Source: Chlorella sorokiniana
Lineage: Eukaryota > Chlorophyta > Trebouxiophyceae > Chlorellales > Chlorellaceae
Direction of reading: 5' to 3'
Length of the DNA: 64,000 bases
Assembly (NCBI GenBank): GCA_025917655.1
Contig: CP084616.1
Location: 558,001-622,000 of the forward strand
Shown here: positions 42,716-54,542 of the stretch, piece after piece
How the letters are laid out: each line of letters starts with the position of its first letter
Position numbering within the stretch: position 1 is the stretch's first letter
Notes under the pieces: model-generated
Database searches by the model: none
Seen by the model: only the letters and a program-made list of their open reading frames with translations
Told to the model about the DNA's origin: nothing
Made by a program: the position numbers and the translations under genes

Positions 42716-45700
42716 ATGGTTGGCCGTCGCAGGTTGACCGCCGGAGCGCTGGGCTGCCTGGCGGCCGTGCTGCTGGCAGCGGCACCGGCCGCAGGCGTGC
42801 CTCGCGCCACCACCCCTGCCGCCTCGGCCGCGTTTGCCGCCACCGCACGCGCGTGGACCGCCGCGGCCGCCTGGAGGTCACGGATTTCCAGCTGGAGGGC
42901 GAGGAGGAGGCGGTGACCCTGGAGCTGACCGAGTTTGATGTGTGGGCGGCGGACGCGCAGGTGGTTCTGCAGAACCGGCCCAACGCGCCGGGCGGGTGCA
43001 GGCTGCCCCCAACACCCGATACTTCAGGGGCCGCGTGGCCGGCAGCCCCGACTCGCTGGCATTCGTGTCGGTGCGCGAGGACGGCTCCCTGGGCGGCCTG
43101 GCCAGCCACCGCGGCGGCACCTGGGCCCTGGGCAAGCCGCGCGGCGGCGCGGGCGGCCTGCGGGCGCGCCGGGCAGACGCCGCTGCCGCCGACCAGCAGC
43201 CCTTTGAGTGCGGCAACGATGCGGCGGGCATCCGGGACCGCGGCGACCGCGGCAACGGCAACGGCGGCCCGGGCGCCGCCTGCTGGGGGCCACGACCACC
43301 ACCACCACCACTCTCACCACCACCCCCATCCCCACCACGACTTGGAGGCCACCCTGGCAGACGCCCGCAAGCTGCTGCAGGCAAGCCCTGCACGCTCTGC
43401 TCCCCTGCGCCACCCTCGCATGCACGACCAGAGAGCGCTGCCGTCGCAACCTGCTCCGCCCCCGCCTGGCCCCCGCTCGCCGTGCCGCTCCCCGCCACGC
43501 CAAGGCTCTCGCCGATCCACCAAACACGCCGCCTCACCCCAGCCCTTCCTCCCGACTCTCTTGTGCGCTTCCCGCACCACCTCCCTCATCCCCCGACTGC
43601 CCTGCAACGATCCTTTCCTCCCCGCCCGCAGTTTGTAGAAGATCGGGAGCTGAAGGCGCAGATTGCTCTGGAGACCGATGCAGAGTTCCTGGCCAAGTTT
43701 GGGGGCAACACCGCCGCCGCCATCGATTACGTGGGGGACCTGCTGGGATGTGAGCCTTTCTTCCTTTCTTTTTCAATGTTTCACGCTTCATGCTTTCAGC
43801 GTGGCCCCTTCTTTCCAAAAATACCTGCAGCCGGGGCCCCTCAACCCTGCCCACATGTTGTGGTCGCAGGCGGCCCGCCTGCCCATGCCGCTTGCCCGAC
43901 GAGCCCCTCTCCTGGCCAGCCCAGCATCCATCACCCCGCTCCCCTGCTGCAGATGCCGACGTGGTCTACTCTCGGGAGGTCAACGTGGACATGCTGATCT
44001 GTGAGCAGAGCGGCCGTCAGGGGGCTGAGGCAATGCTTCTTCCCGTCGAAAGAGGGAGCCTCGTGACGGCAGCGCACGCCGCTCCAGCTCGCCGCCCCCC
44101 CCTGCTTGACGACAGGCTGCGCCGATCGGCAAGGCAGGCCTTGCTGCGGGTCCCACACACCAGGCTGCCCCTTCCCTCCCCCGCAAGCAGGCTACCTGCG
44201 GCTGTGGACCGGCGGCGCTGCAAACGACCCCTGGCCCACAACCACCTCAACCAGCACGCAGCTCAACAACTTCTTGGCCTACTGGAACGCAAACATGCAG
44301 GTGCAACGCGGCTGTCCTTGGGCATGGATCGCGGGCCAGCTGGCCCCGTTTGTTGAGGGCGACGAGGCAACTTCTGCTGCGTATCGCACGCATGCTCCCA
44401 GCATGGCCGGTTTGCCCCCTGCTCGCTGCCGACCTACCCGCTGGCCCTCCCCCCCCTCCCTCGTGCAGTCTGTGGCCCGCACCACGGCGCACATGCTCAG
44501 CGGCATGAGCTCCGGCGGCGGCATCGCCTACATAGGTGAGCGGCAGCTGGCGGCGCTGCTGCGGCTGCTGCTTGTGTGTGCGCTCCACGCCGCCCGTTCC
44601 CCGAACCACGGGGTTGAGCCACGGGGCACTGCCATGCTGCCCAACATGCCTCCCTTGCCTGTTGTAGGAGTCCTGTGTGGCTGGTACGGCAGCAGGAACA
44701 ACAACTATGCGTACGGTGAGCACATGGGCCTGCTGGGCGACCGTCAGGGCAGCATGCACCGCTGAACGCAGCCGCTTTCCACTTTGTCATAGCAGCATCG
44801 CCGCCGCCGCTCCGTCCACCACCTGCACGCCCCGACTACGCATGCCTCTTTTGTGATGCCCACGCTGCAATCTCCGACCCTGGCACCCACCCTGCTCTTG
44901 CCCGGCCGCAGGCGTGTCTAGCCAGCTGACGGGCGGCTTCCAGTGGAATGGGGACCAGAACAGCAACCCCTCGGCGGTTGTGTGGGACGTGAGTGGGGTG
45001 GCCACACGGGCTGCTTGCTCCATCAGCCGCGCAGCGGCTGCCTGTCGTGCATGCGCGCAGGGCAGAGCCGGCAGAGGGGGCCGGGAGGGGGGTGGGGGGC
45101 TGCAGGCCACATCCGGTCCTCTCCGCCCTCCTGCCCCCTGGCCCCTTACCGCTCCCGCTCCCTGCTTCCCCCAGCTCCAGCTGCCACGGGCCTTCTTGCA
45201 GCCCTCGTGGCCCTGGTCTCATCCTCGCTCGTTCCTCCTTTCCTCCACTGCCCACCTCTGTCCCGCCGCAGGTCATGGTGGTCCTGCACGAGCTGGGCCA
45301 CAACTTCGACTCCCCCACACCCACGACTACTGCAACGTGGGCGGGCGACGGCCCCGTGGACCGCTGCTACGCGGGCTGCGCCGGCGCCGCCACCGGCCTG
45401 CCGTCCTGCACCGGCCCCACGCCCATCTGGGCGGGGGAAGGGCACGCTGGTGAGGCGTGGAGGGGGGAGCGGGTATACACGACGGGGTGATGCCTTGGGA
45501 GCATGCTTTTGGAGGGGTGCACCACGGGGCGAGCCGCGTGGTGCTGGCGCCCCTCGTGCACACCCCGGCGGCCAACCCCTCCCCTCTCCCTGCTGCGCAG
45601 ATGAGCTACTGCCACCTGCTGGCGGGCAGCTACAGCAACATGGTGAGCCTGCGCATGCAGCCTGTGTGCATGCAGACGCGATGCCAGACTGGCCGGGCCG

Positions 45701-46406
45701 AGCCGGGCTGCTTGGCAAGCAGCGCGTGCCGGCAAGCAGCAGACCCTTCTCCTCACCAGGCCCACGGTTTTGCCACACAAGCCAGCAGCACTCTGCCGCT
45801 GCTGACGGACGGCCTGCGCCCCCTGCCGCCATGCAGGCCATGACTGTCGGCGTCAACCACACGTGCGGCGTGCAGCCAGACCGCGTCGCCACACGGATGA
45901 GGGCCCACGTGGCGGCAGCCGCCCAGGCTTTCCCCGCATGCTTCGCTGCGCGGCCGCCGCCGCCGGCGCCGCTGGACTCCCCCCCGCCGCCGCCGTCGCC
46001 GCCGCCCGGCCGCCCAGCCCCGAGCCGCCCAGCCCCCGAGCCGCCGGGCGCCGCCGGCGCCGTCGCCACCGCCGCCCAAGCCCTCGCCGCCGCCGCCCTC
46101 GCCACAGCCGCCCAGCCCTCCGCCACCCAGCCCTCTCCCCCTTCCCCCAGTCCGCCGCCCCCAAGGCCCAGGCCTCCGCCTCCCTCCCCCGCACCTCCGA
46201 GCCCACCGCCCTGCAGTGCATGGAGGCAGGCTTGCTCCAGCAACGCCCAGTGCTGCTCAAACAAGTGCCGGGGGCAAGTGCAACTGAGGCGGCGGCGAGA
46301 GCTGCGCAGAGACAGCCTGCACAGCGTGCATGCCGTGCCTGCGGCACCCCTGGCGCCGCCTGTATGCGGGCCGCACGACCGCCCCGCCCTGCACCTCGCC
46401 TTTTAA
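42716..46406 (+). CDS. secreted reprolysin-like (M12B-type) metallopeptidase with proline-rich linker and cysteine-knot tail
   Basis: Starts MVGRRRLTAGALGCLAAVLL, a clear signal peptide. A prodomain follows (EEEAVTLELTEFDVW, DSLAFVSVREDGSLGGL, a His-rich stretch). The catalytic domain reads VEDRELKAQIALETDAEF, AAAIDYVGDLLG, VVYSREVNVDMLI, YLRLWTGGAANDPW, then MVVLHELGHNFDSP with the zinc site HELGH at 45287-45301, and MSYCHLLAGSYSNM as the Met-turn side. The third zinc His and the family phrase HTHDYC appear only with one C added in the run 45312-45316. The frame then returns with one base fewer near 45340. After the catalytic domain comes a Pro/Ser-rich linker of SPPPP type, as in algal wall proteins, then six cysteines in the pattern CSAWRQACSSNAQCCSNKC. 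One added G at 46270-46274 ends it CRGGKCN at 46287. It probably cuts cell-wall or matrix glycoproteins. Confidence 0.8.
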
Positions 46407-46757
46407 AGATCTGTTATGGCCGTTCTGTCACCTGTTACGAGGCCTCGCAATTTACTACCTCCTAAGCCCACTCCACCCACGCCCGATTTGACACCGTCGT
46501 CCTTTCCTCCCACCCCAGCTCGCTTTCTTCATGCATCACAACATAATCACCTACCACGACACACTGGCGCAACTGTGTTGAAACACTGCATCTTCAGCTG
46601 AAAAGCAACTCTTACCATTGAAACAGCCGATACCGTTCGCACCACCATCACAACTGCCCCTGTGCCAAACCATGCAAGGGACAGAACTTGTAAGTACACA
46701 CCATGACTTGTCAGGCTGAGTGAATGTGTTGCGAGTGATCCAGCAGGCCAGCCAGCT
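46407..46757. other. convergent 3' UTRs
   Basis: Holds the TGTAA of the metallopeptidase gene at 46689-46693. This AT-richer stretch has no visible gene. Confidence 0.55.
46689..46693 (+). terminator. TGTAA polyadenylation signal of the metallopeptidase gene
   Basis: TGTAA in GAACTTGTAAGTACAC, some 280-400 bases after the stop depending on which C-terminal frame is correct. Confidence 0.5.
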
Positions 46758-46812
46758 TCACTGCGGGCCCGGCCCTGGGCTGCCGCCGCTGCCCGGCGAC
46801 GGCGCCTCGTCA

Positions 46813-46845
<33 letters not shown>

Positions 46846-47313
46846 TCCTCCTCCGCCTTCTTGCTGTTCTGGCGGTACAAGTCGAAAGCCAGCCAGGCAC
46901 CCCAAGCCACCAGGTAGGCGCCCCACTTCAGTCCCGTTACTTCCTGTGCATGCTCAAAAACTGCCTGCTGCTCCGCAGTTGTCTCTACCGCCGCGCCAGC
47001 CACCCCCACTTCTGCCAATGCGGCTGCAGCCAAGGAAGACCATACGTGTGACCTTTGAGGCATTGGGGTAGCATTGCGGCTGCACGTAGGCCTGCATCGG
47101 CTCAGCCAACTCTGCCCCACCTGCTGGCGCGGCCAGGTGCACCGCTGCCGCCGCCAGCAACCCGCAGAATCCGGTGACTGCGCTTGCTGCCTGTCCGTTG
47201 CGGCGGTCTGTTGCGCTACAGGAGGGCTGAATCCTGTCGTGGCGAGGTGCACAAGCCTGTCGGGCAGGATGGCGGCAGAGCGACAACCGCTGGGACAGGA
47301 GAGCGGGTTGCAT
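46758..47313 (-). CDS. small plastid-like two-helix membrane protein
   Basis: Starts MQPALLSQRLSLCRHPARQ at 47313, an Arg/Ser/Ala-rich presequence of plastid type. A first hydrophobic segment (GFCGLLAAAAVHLAAPAG) resembles a thylakoid lumen or membrane signal. A region with QAYVQPQCYPNASKVTRM and AALAEVGVAGAAVET follows. A second helix then reads GLKWGAYLVAWGAWLAFDLY, with RQNSKKAEEE, a polyAla run coded by GCC repeats (about 46809-46850) and a Gly/Pro/Ser end. The two halves are in different frames and meet near 47030, where either one G is missing (CTTGGCTG) or a very short intron exists. I do not recognise the family; the YLxAWGxWLxFDLYRQN phrase looks conserved. Confidence 0.6.
46809..46850. 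repeat. GCC microsatellite encoding polyalanine
   Basis: About fourteen GCC triplets, read on the minus strand as an Ala run in the small membrane protein. Confidence 0.9.
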
Positions 47314-47838
47314 AGCTAAAGCTGATCGATCGTAGCAATAACGTGGTACTAATACGCCAATTGTGCACCGACCAGGAGGCCTCGTCTACTTGCTGTGCGC
47401 ATCAATAGTCACGCAAGGTGACGCATGCTCCGAGCGCGCCTGGATGCGTGTTACGTGCTTGATGGTATGTGTCACTGCTAATGGCTTGTCGCGGGATACG
47501 TCAGCCATGGGCAGGCTGCCTTGGGGAGGCTGCCGCTCACCGCTGCCGCTGCCGCTGCCGCTCACCGTTGCTCATCGCCAATCGAGAGTTGGCGTCATGG
47601 TGGCCCGTGCTTAACCCATCGCCTGTCAGGCCTTTGCCTTAGTTTGATGCATCAACTGTTTCTAAGAACCAACCAATATTTACGCCGATAAAAGTGACTG
47701 GTGCTAGAAGCTGACGAGGCATGAGGCCACGGGGCAGAGCGGCCTCACTGCAATGCTAAAACTGTGCTGCCGGCAGCTCCAAGCAGCAGGACACACCGTG
47801 TTGTCCAATTCTCATTGCTTTTGCATTTCCAGCCAAGC
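47314..47838. other. divergent promoter region
   Basis: Separates the small membrane protein gene from the coiled-coil gene. It contains a GCCGCT repeat near 47530-47565 and an AT-rich block near 47640-47700. No gene is visible. Confidence 0.5.
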
Positions 47839-50800
47839 ATGGAGACCGAGACCGCTGCAAGACCCGAGGGCAAGGCCGCACACGGGGAGGAGGGGGCGAC
47901 TGGCCCCAGCCTCGTTGAGCGCATCAAGGGCACATTGGGCCTGGGTGGAGGCCAGAAGCCGGGCAGGGAGAGAGCCGAGGGAGAGAAAGGCAAGTCGCTG
48001 CAGGCGCTGTCTGTGCGTCAAGGAAGCTGTGTCGAGCTTGGGTGTCTGATGCCTGCATAAGCAGCCGTCCAAGGCCAGCTGCTCAGGTTGGGCCCCCTCC
48101 ACCCGCTGCCGCCATAGACTCGGGCGGCGATGACAAGGCCGCATTCCCTCCCCTTAACCCTGTTGAGCTTCAGCAGCTTCGGAGCCCTCTGTGGCAGGAG
48201 AGGTGGAGGCTGCTGAGGAGCCTGCCGAGACACCACGCCAGACGAGGCCAACAGCAGCAGGTGCCGCTGCGCAAAACCGCAAAGACGCAGCACTTGCGTG
48301 CCTCTGTGGAGTGGGTTGCATCAGAATGCCCTGCCTTGCAGAACCCTGACGCCGGCCCCCGTCCCCCGCCCCTTCGCGCCCCCTCCCCCCTTCCCACACA
48401 CACACACCACACGCTCCACCACAGGCACTGAGCCACTGCACGCACCGGCCACACCGGCCGCCACCGCGCAGCTGCCTCCCCGCAGCGCGGCCCCTGCCCT
48501 GAGCACCGCCACCTCTCCAACCACAGGTGCATTGGGATGCCGCAACTAGCCTCGTTTCCTGCAAATCCTGTGGAACTCTGCAATGATTTGCGGACGAGCG
48601 CCTCGATATCCAAGTGCCGGCCACCTGCATGTTTTCCACTGCAGGCTCAGCAGCGCAGCCCGCTGCCGAGGGCGTGTCTGCTGTTTCAGCGGCGCCCGGC
48701 GCCTCGGCAGCGGGCCCCGTGGTCAGCCCCGCAGAGGGCGCCAAAGCTCGCCTGGAGCAGACGGGAGCCAGGAAGGGACGCATCAGCGAGGGCGAAGCTG
48801 ACGCGGGCGCTGCCGCCAAGCCCGCCGCTCATCCGGGCCCCGGTGGGTCCCTGACCGGCTGCGCTCATCCAGGGGGTCCGCCATCGGTCGCATTTGGGTC
48901 ACCCTGACAACACCTCCCTGCCTGCATGGCAGATCATGCTCTCCCCCTGCCTGGCTTCTCTGCAGAGGTGGGTGCCCCGCAGGAGGCCAAGCAGGGCGAT
49001 CGCGTGAAGGTCGGCCGCCTGCCCTTGGGCCCCATCGCGCCCGGCACAGCTGCTGGAGGCATGCAGCAGGTGAAAGGGGGCCGCTTGCGTCCTTTCCCCA
49101 AGCCACTCCGCTGCTGGACTGCCCTTGCAAAAGGCAGCTGACATGCAGAGGCCAGCGCGATGTGGCTGCAGCTGGTCTGCCCTGTTTTGCAATGATTTGA
49201 AGCCACCAGCTGTACCGTGCAGCGCTGCCAGCATGCTGCAACTGCCTGCATGCTGCCCCCACGCTGACCCCCGCCTGGCCCCCTGCGCAGGTGGAGGTGC
49301 GCCCGGCCACGAGGCTGCCGGTCCCATGTCCTCGACTGAGGTGGCGGGCATGAAGGCTCGGGAGCACGGTCTGCGGGTGAGCTCAGCCGCTGGCTTAGGC
49401 CAGGCGGTCTGAAGGGGTCCTGCGGGGGCTTCAGCTGGGGCAGGCCAGGGTGGATTGCAGACGCCATGCTGGCGCCTCAGGGCTGGCTTCCGTGCAGGTT
49501 CCAAGATGCGAGGGCAGGCCTTCACGCTGAGGGTTGCTGTGAATGAGAGAGCAAGGAAGAAACATGCTGATCTTCCGCCTTCGCTGCACCGCCCCGTAGG
49601 CACAGGAGGGCGAGAGGGTGGTGCACACCAAGCAGCGCCAGCTGCACGAGCTGCGCAGTCAGGTGGGCAAGTGCGGTTGCCGGCCGCGCAGAGGCATCGC
49701 TTGATGCGATTCGGGCCGTGCACTCCGTTCAGCCCCGCACTGGCCGGACCAGCTGCTGCAAACCGTCCAATGCCAGGAGGGCTTTGCTGCTGCTTCAAAG
49801 CTTGGACAGCAGCGCAGTGGGGGAATGGCGGCAGCTATGATCAGCCAAGCGTGTTCAATCAGCAAGTTGGTTAACTGTTGGCCAACGTCGTTTGTGCCTG
49901 CTCCCGACCGGCAGGCAGAGCTGCTAGAGGTGCAGGCGCAGGGGCTGCTGGCGGAGGCGTCTCGCGAGAAGATGAAGCGGGACCAGATGATGGCGAAGAG
50001 GGGCCAGTTCGAACAGGTGGGCAGCTTGGCCGGCGGGGGGCTGCATGCTGCGTGAGGGCAACCATGGCAACAACGGGTCGGGGTGCACAGGACTTATTGG
50101 CACGAGCACAGCCAGCAGCCGCGGCAGCGGCGAAAGCTCGCGGGAGCCTCTTGACATTTTTGCATGCTGGGGAGCGCGGCTGCCGAGCTGCTCGCCCCCA
50201 CCCAACGCAGAGGGAATGGAGCAAGTATGCGGAGGCAGAGCGAGCGGAGAAGGAGCGGCGCAAGGCAAGGGGGCCGGCAGCCCGGAATGCCCGATGCGCA
50301 TGCATGGCAGAGCCGGCAACAGGAAGCAAGCTGTCGCTGCCACTGCATGGCGCTCAAAGATGGGGGATCACGCTCTCTGCCCATGCGTTCGTTACATCCT
50401 GCTCTTTGGTCCTCACCCCAACTCACCCACACCACCCACCCACCCACCCACATCCATTCCTAAGCAGGTTGTTGACGAGGCGCGCCCGCTGCTCTGGCTG
50501 CCGAGGAGGCCGAGCTGGACTCTGTGCACCTGCGCCAGATGGCGGCAGACACGCAGTACCATGCCGAGGTGGGCGGCAGCCTGCAGTCAGTTTGCTGCCT
50601 GTAGAGGGATGCGAAGCACAGAGTGGCTTGTTGGAGTAGTAGGCGGGGGAGAGGGGCTGCTAAATCGAGTTGTAGACATCTGCCGCCGCACGTCGGTGCC
50701 AGGCGTGGGGCATTAGAAGCTGGTTTGATGCGCCGCGCCTGCCGCGGATGCTCCACACCAGCTCTTCAGCTCATCCCGACCTTGCAAACCGATTGCTGTG

Positions 50801-53800
50801 CCTAACCGCTCGGCTCAGGTGCTGGAGCGGCGGGCTCAAGCGCTGGTGCAGGAGAGCCAGGAGATGGCGGCGCTGGCCATGCAGCGCCAGCTGAACTCTG
50901 AGCAGATTGCGGGTGAGGGCGGCAGCCGGGCGGCGCTACCAAAGCAAGAATCTCCTGTTGTGCCGCCCTGGCAAGACTCCAGGTGTTTGCAGGGGATGTG
51001 CCCTTGTTTTCTCAGCTGCCCTGCACGTACCCTGACCGAGCTCCACCCCCTTTGCACTCGTCCTGACCGCAGCCCAGCTGCTCGTCAAGCAGCAGGAGCA
51101 GCAGGAGTGGCAGCAGCGTGTCGATGAGGTCACCGAGGGGCGCTGCCGCGATACATCGAGGTGGGCGTGTGTTCGTGTGCGAAGGGGGTAGGTAGGGACA
51201 AGGCCCGCTTCCACTACCGGAGGCCTCCTTCACTGCCCATGGCACGCTGCTCTACGTGAACGTCCAACCGTTCCTCACGGTCCATCGGCGGGGCCTGTGC
51301 TCCCTCAGGAGTGTGAGGTGGAGATTGGCCGCCACATGGCTCGCATCGCCGAGCTGCGGGATGAGGTAAGCGGGGGCAGAGGTCAGGGCCTGTTTCCTTG
51401 CTTTTGGCGGCGGACTGTCGCCCGTTGCCTTGCCCCCGGCAGCGCTGGGGGCCCGTGATGCTCTGTGTGGGCCCTGCCTCCTCTTCCAGCCCCCGTAAGT
51501 CCGCCCTCATTTCCATGAAAGCGGGGGCAGTTTTTGCCATCTGTCTGGGGAGCATGAGCTCTGCTCCCTTTGGGGCGCAGCAGATGTGCTATCAGAGATG
51601 GGCCGTGTTGCGTTCTTCATACGCTGCGCCCATCCTGCGCCGCAGATCCAGTGGGCGCGGCTGGAGATGGACCGCATGCGCGGCGAGCTGTCCACGTGGG
51701 AGCGGGTGCTGGGCACCAAGCGCTCCGAGGCCGGTGAGCAAGCGCTCGCTTTGTATACTAGCAGAGCCCCAAAAGGCGAGGCTGCGCAGGAGAGGCTCGG
51801 CGCCCTCCCTGGAAGCTGGGGCTGGATATTGTTGTTAATAAACGCAAGCTTGTGAAGTCGTGGGTTGGCTGCAGCTGGCAAAAACAAGTCTTGACCCGCT
51901 CATGAGCGTGATCAAGGGGACCACTGCCCCCTGCCGCAGGCCTGCTGAGGCTGCGCATGCAGCAGGCGCGTGAGGAGGCGGATGCAGCGCGGCTGCGCTC
52001 CTATCAGGCGAGGCAGGAGGGCCAGGGGAATGGCGGTGGTCCAGTCGTTCTGGCCGCAGCACTGGGCCCCGCCACGCACAACACCCCCCACTCTCACACT
52101 CGCACAGCACAGCATGCGCGGCAGTGTGGGAAGGAGGCTGCAAGCACTGCAGCCCAAACAGGCAATTAGTGAGGTCCCTCAGGACGATCTGCGCAGGCGG
52201 CGGAGGAGGCGCGGGAGCCGACCGACCTGGCTCTGGTGAAGTACGAGGAGGCGTACCGCCTGGCCCAGGTGTGGGCGTTCCGCTGCCCCTGCGCGGCCAT
52301 GCCTGAGGTCCTCTGCTTCCTTTGCCATGCCTGCTTCTTGATGTTATTTCAGTGTAAAGGGAGGCCTGCCGTGCTCTGTCCCTCCCTGCAACCCACGCCG
52401 TCTGAGCCTGCCTGCCTCCCGCCCCGCTGCACAGGTGGCCGAGGAGCGTGAGGAGAGGGCGCGAGTCGCCCAGGAGGAAGTGCTGAGGGTGGTGCAGCAG
52501 GCGGTGGGGCCCGAGCAGGCCAGGTGGGCTGTCGGTCCAGCTGTGGGTGGCAGGGAGGGCGTGGGAGGCGGCAAGCCGTGTGCCATGTGGCGCTTGAGAA
52601 AGGTGAAGGCTAGGCTGGTGTGAGCTTGCAGGGCAACAAGTGTTGTGTTGTGTCAGACTCTCCCTCCCCCATCCCCAAGCGCAGGCAGGAGCGGCTGCGG
52701 GAGGCCGCCGAGGCGGAGGCGAGGGCCAAGCAGCTGGAACTTCAGGAGCAGGTGGGGCGGCAGGGCCCAGCGGTGGGGCAGGCGTACACGACGGCGCTGC
52801 AGAGGCGTAGAGCGTCTGTGCAGGTGCAGCTGCGGCGTGCTTGTTCCAGTTGCTCGGCCGGCCTGCCGGCCCACTGCCATGAGGCGCCCGACTCGCCCGC
52901 CGCGTCTCTCTCCTCTGCCTGGACAGATGGTGGAGGGCAAGATCGAGCGGCGCCTGGCTGAAGCTGAAACGCGGGCCGAGACGGCCATGGAGCTGGCGCA
53001 GCAGGTAGGCGGCGGCACTGGGGCGAGTGGCGAGTGCAGCGAAGCTGGGTGCAGAGGCTGGGCACCGAGCGCCGCTATGGGGAGGTTGCTGGCAGTGAGA
53101 TCCAGTGCATCCGGTGTTCTGCAGCCCCGATCATAACACCCTGTGGCTGTCGGCCCTGCAGGCGGAGCGTGTTCAGGAGGAGCACCGCGCTGCACGGCTC
53201 ACAGCTGAAGCGCAGGTGGGAGGCGAACTGGCCCTTTTGTGTCCTGCCAGCTTTCTGCTTTGGCACTTGGGGAAAATAGGTGGGGCCCTTCCATGCCTAG
53301 CTTGATTGCGCCTCCATGACGGTTTGTTGCTCGACATTGAGGCCACCGTTCATGCTTGAACTGCTGACGGGCCTGCACGTTGTGCTGCCTGCCCTCCCTG
53401 CATCGTTGCAGCGCGAGATGGAGGGGATGTACTCGGAATCGGAGCAGCGTCACGCTGGCATCGCAGCTGAGCTGGACAGGCGAGCAGGGGCGGCCTGGCA
53501 GCGTCACACATTCAGTCTTTACCAACGGGGCTGCCGTCGGCTGTTGCAGAAGGGAGCCTTCTGCTACCGCCAACTTCCTTTTTCATAACGCAGTTCTGCT
53601 GTTGCTTCATTTTCCTGCTTGCAGGGTCGGCAGACAGCCGCCATCGGCGGAAGCGCGGGAGCTGATGCGGCGCCAGAAGGAGCGGTATGCCACCCCGAGT
53701 GGACCGAGGCGCCGACTGTGCCGGTGGAGCAGGCCGCGGTGCCGGCGCCCCCACGCCCCTGTCGCCGACACAAGTGCAGGTTTGTGGTGCTACTAGCCAG

Positions 53801-54213
53801 GTGCTGGGGTTGGTGGTAAGATGGGCAGGGGCGTGTGCAGGCGGGGTGGAGGTTGCCAGGGGTGGTTCTGTTTCATGATGTCGCCTCGCCTACTTTGTGC
53901 ACCGAATTGGTGTGGCGTGGCTTTTTCAAAGGGGCTCTGCATACCTGCTGGCACGCTTGTCAGTGCACCATGCAGCTGCACAGGGTATAAGCCAGCACAC
54001 CCGGGGCATCGTGAGGATGTGGGTCGGCCGGCCAAACGGCAGGGAGCAGCCTCAAGGCCAGCGTGCCGCAGTGCCGCCCCAACCCGACCTCATCTGTTGA
54101 ACGCCCCGCAGGCCATGCTTGCTGACGCTCCCAGGCCCCCGGTGCACCAGGCTGCGGCAGCTCCAGCCAGGGTGGAGCAGTCAGAGGAGGCGCGCGTGCC
54201 GGTGGCAGCATGA
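47839..54213 (+). CDS. long coiled-coil protein of unknown family
   Basis: Starts METETAARPEGKAAHGEEGA at 47839 and ends EEARVPVAA at 54213, in about twenty-five exons. The first third is disordered and Ala/Pro/Gly-rich (for example AEGVSAVSAAPGASAAGPVV). From about 49600 on, nearly every exon is a short heptad-bearing fragment, for example ERVVHTKQRQLHELRSQ, LLEVQAQGLLAEASREKM, RRAQALVQESQEMAALAM, CEVEIGRHMARIAELRDE, QWARLEMDRMRGELSTWE, EREERARVAQEEVLRVVQ, RLREAAEAEARAKQLELQ and GKIERRLAEAETRAETAM. These make a rod of several hundred residues. The tail is again disordered and Pro-rich. No motor, kinase or other catalytic domain is present, so a scaffold or cytoskeletal role is only an inference. 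Exon borders were recognised by GTGAG/GTGGG donors and CAG acceptors, but not all phases were checked. Confidence 0.6.
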
Positions 54214-54542
54214 TCAGTTGTCGGGCGGCCGCAGCTCGCCGACAACCTGGTTGGCCCCATGTTTGTTGCTGCTGAGGGTACAAAACGCTCAGCGCATGTA
54301 CAGCAATGGTTTTATTGAGTTCCACGGTTCGTGGGCCTTTACTTCGCAAATGCAAATGTAAGTCGTGCACAGGCAGAGTGGCGGAGACGGCGTCACGCTG
54401 GGGATTACCATACGCGCTGCTGCTAGTTGCTGCCCGTTTGTCGTCACGAATTGAACATCGTTTCCTACCTGATGAAAACTTGATAAACTTCAACTTAGCT
54501 CGCTGAGGTCAGCGAGAAGGAGCCGCCGCCATCGCAGGCAGC
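54214..54542. other. 3' UTR of the coiled-coil gene and promoter of the PDCD2 gene
   Basis: Contains TGTAA at 54357-54361, about 145 bases after the coiled-coil stop. The rest is the short upstream region of the next gene. Confidence 0.55.
54357..54361 (+). terminator. TGTAA polyadenylation signal of the coiled-coil gene
   Basis: TGTAA in GCAAATGTAAGTCG, about 145 bases after the stop codon at 54213. Confidence 0.55.
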
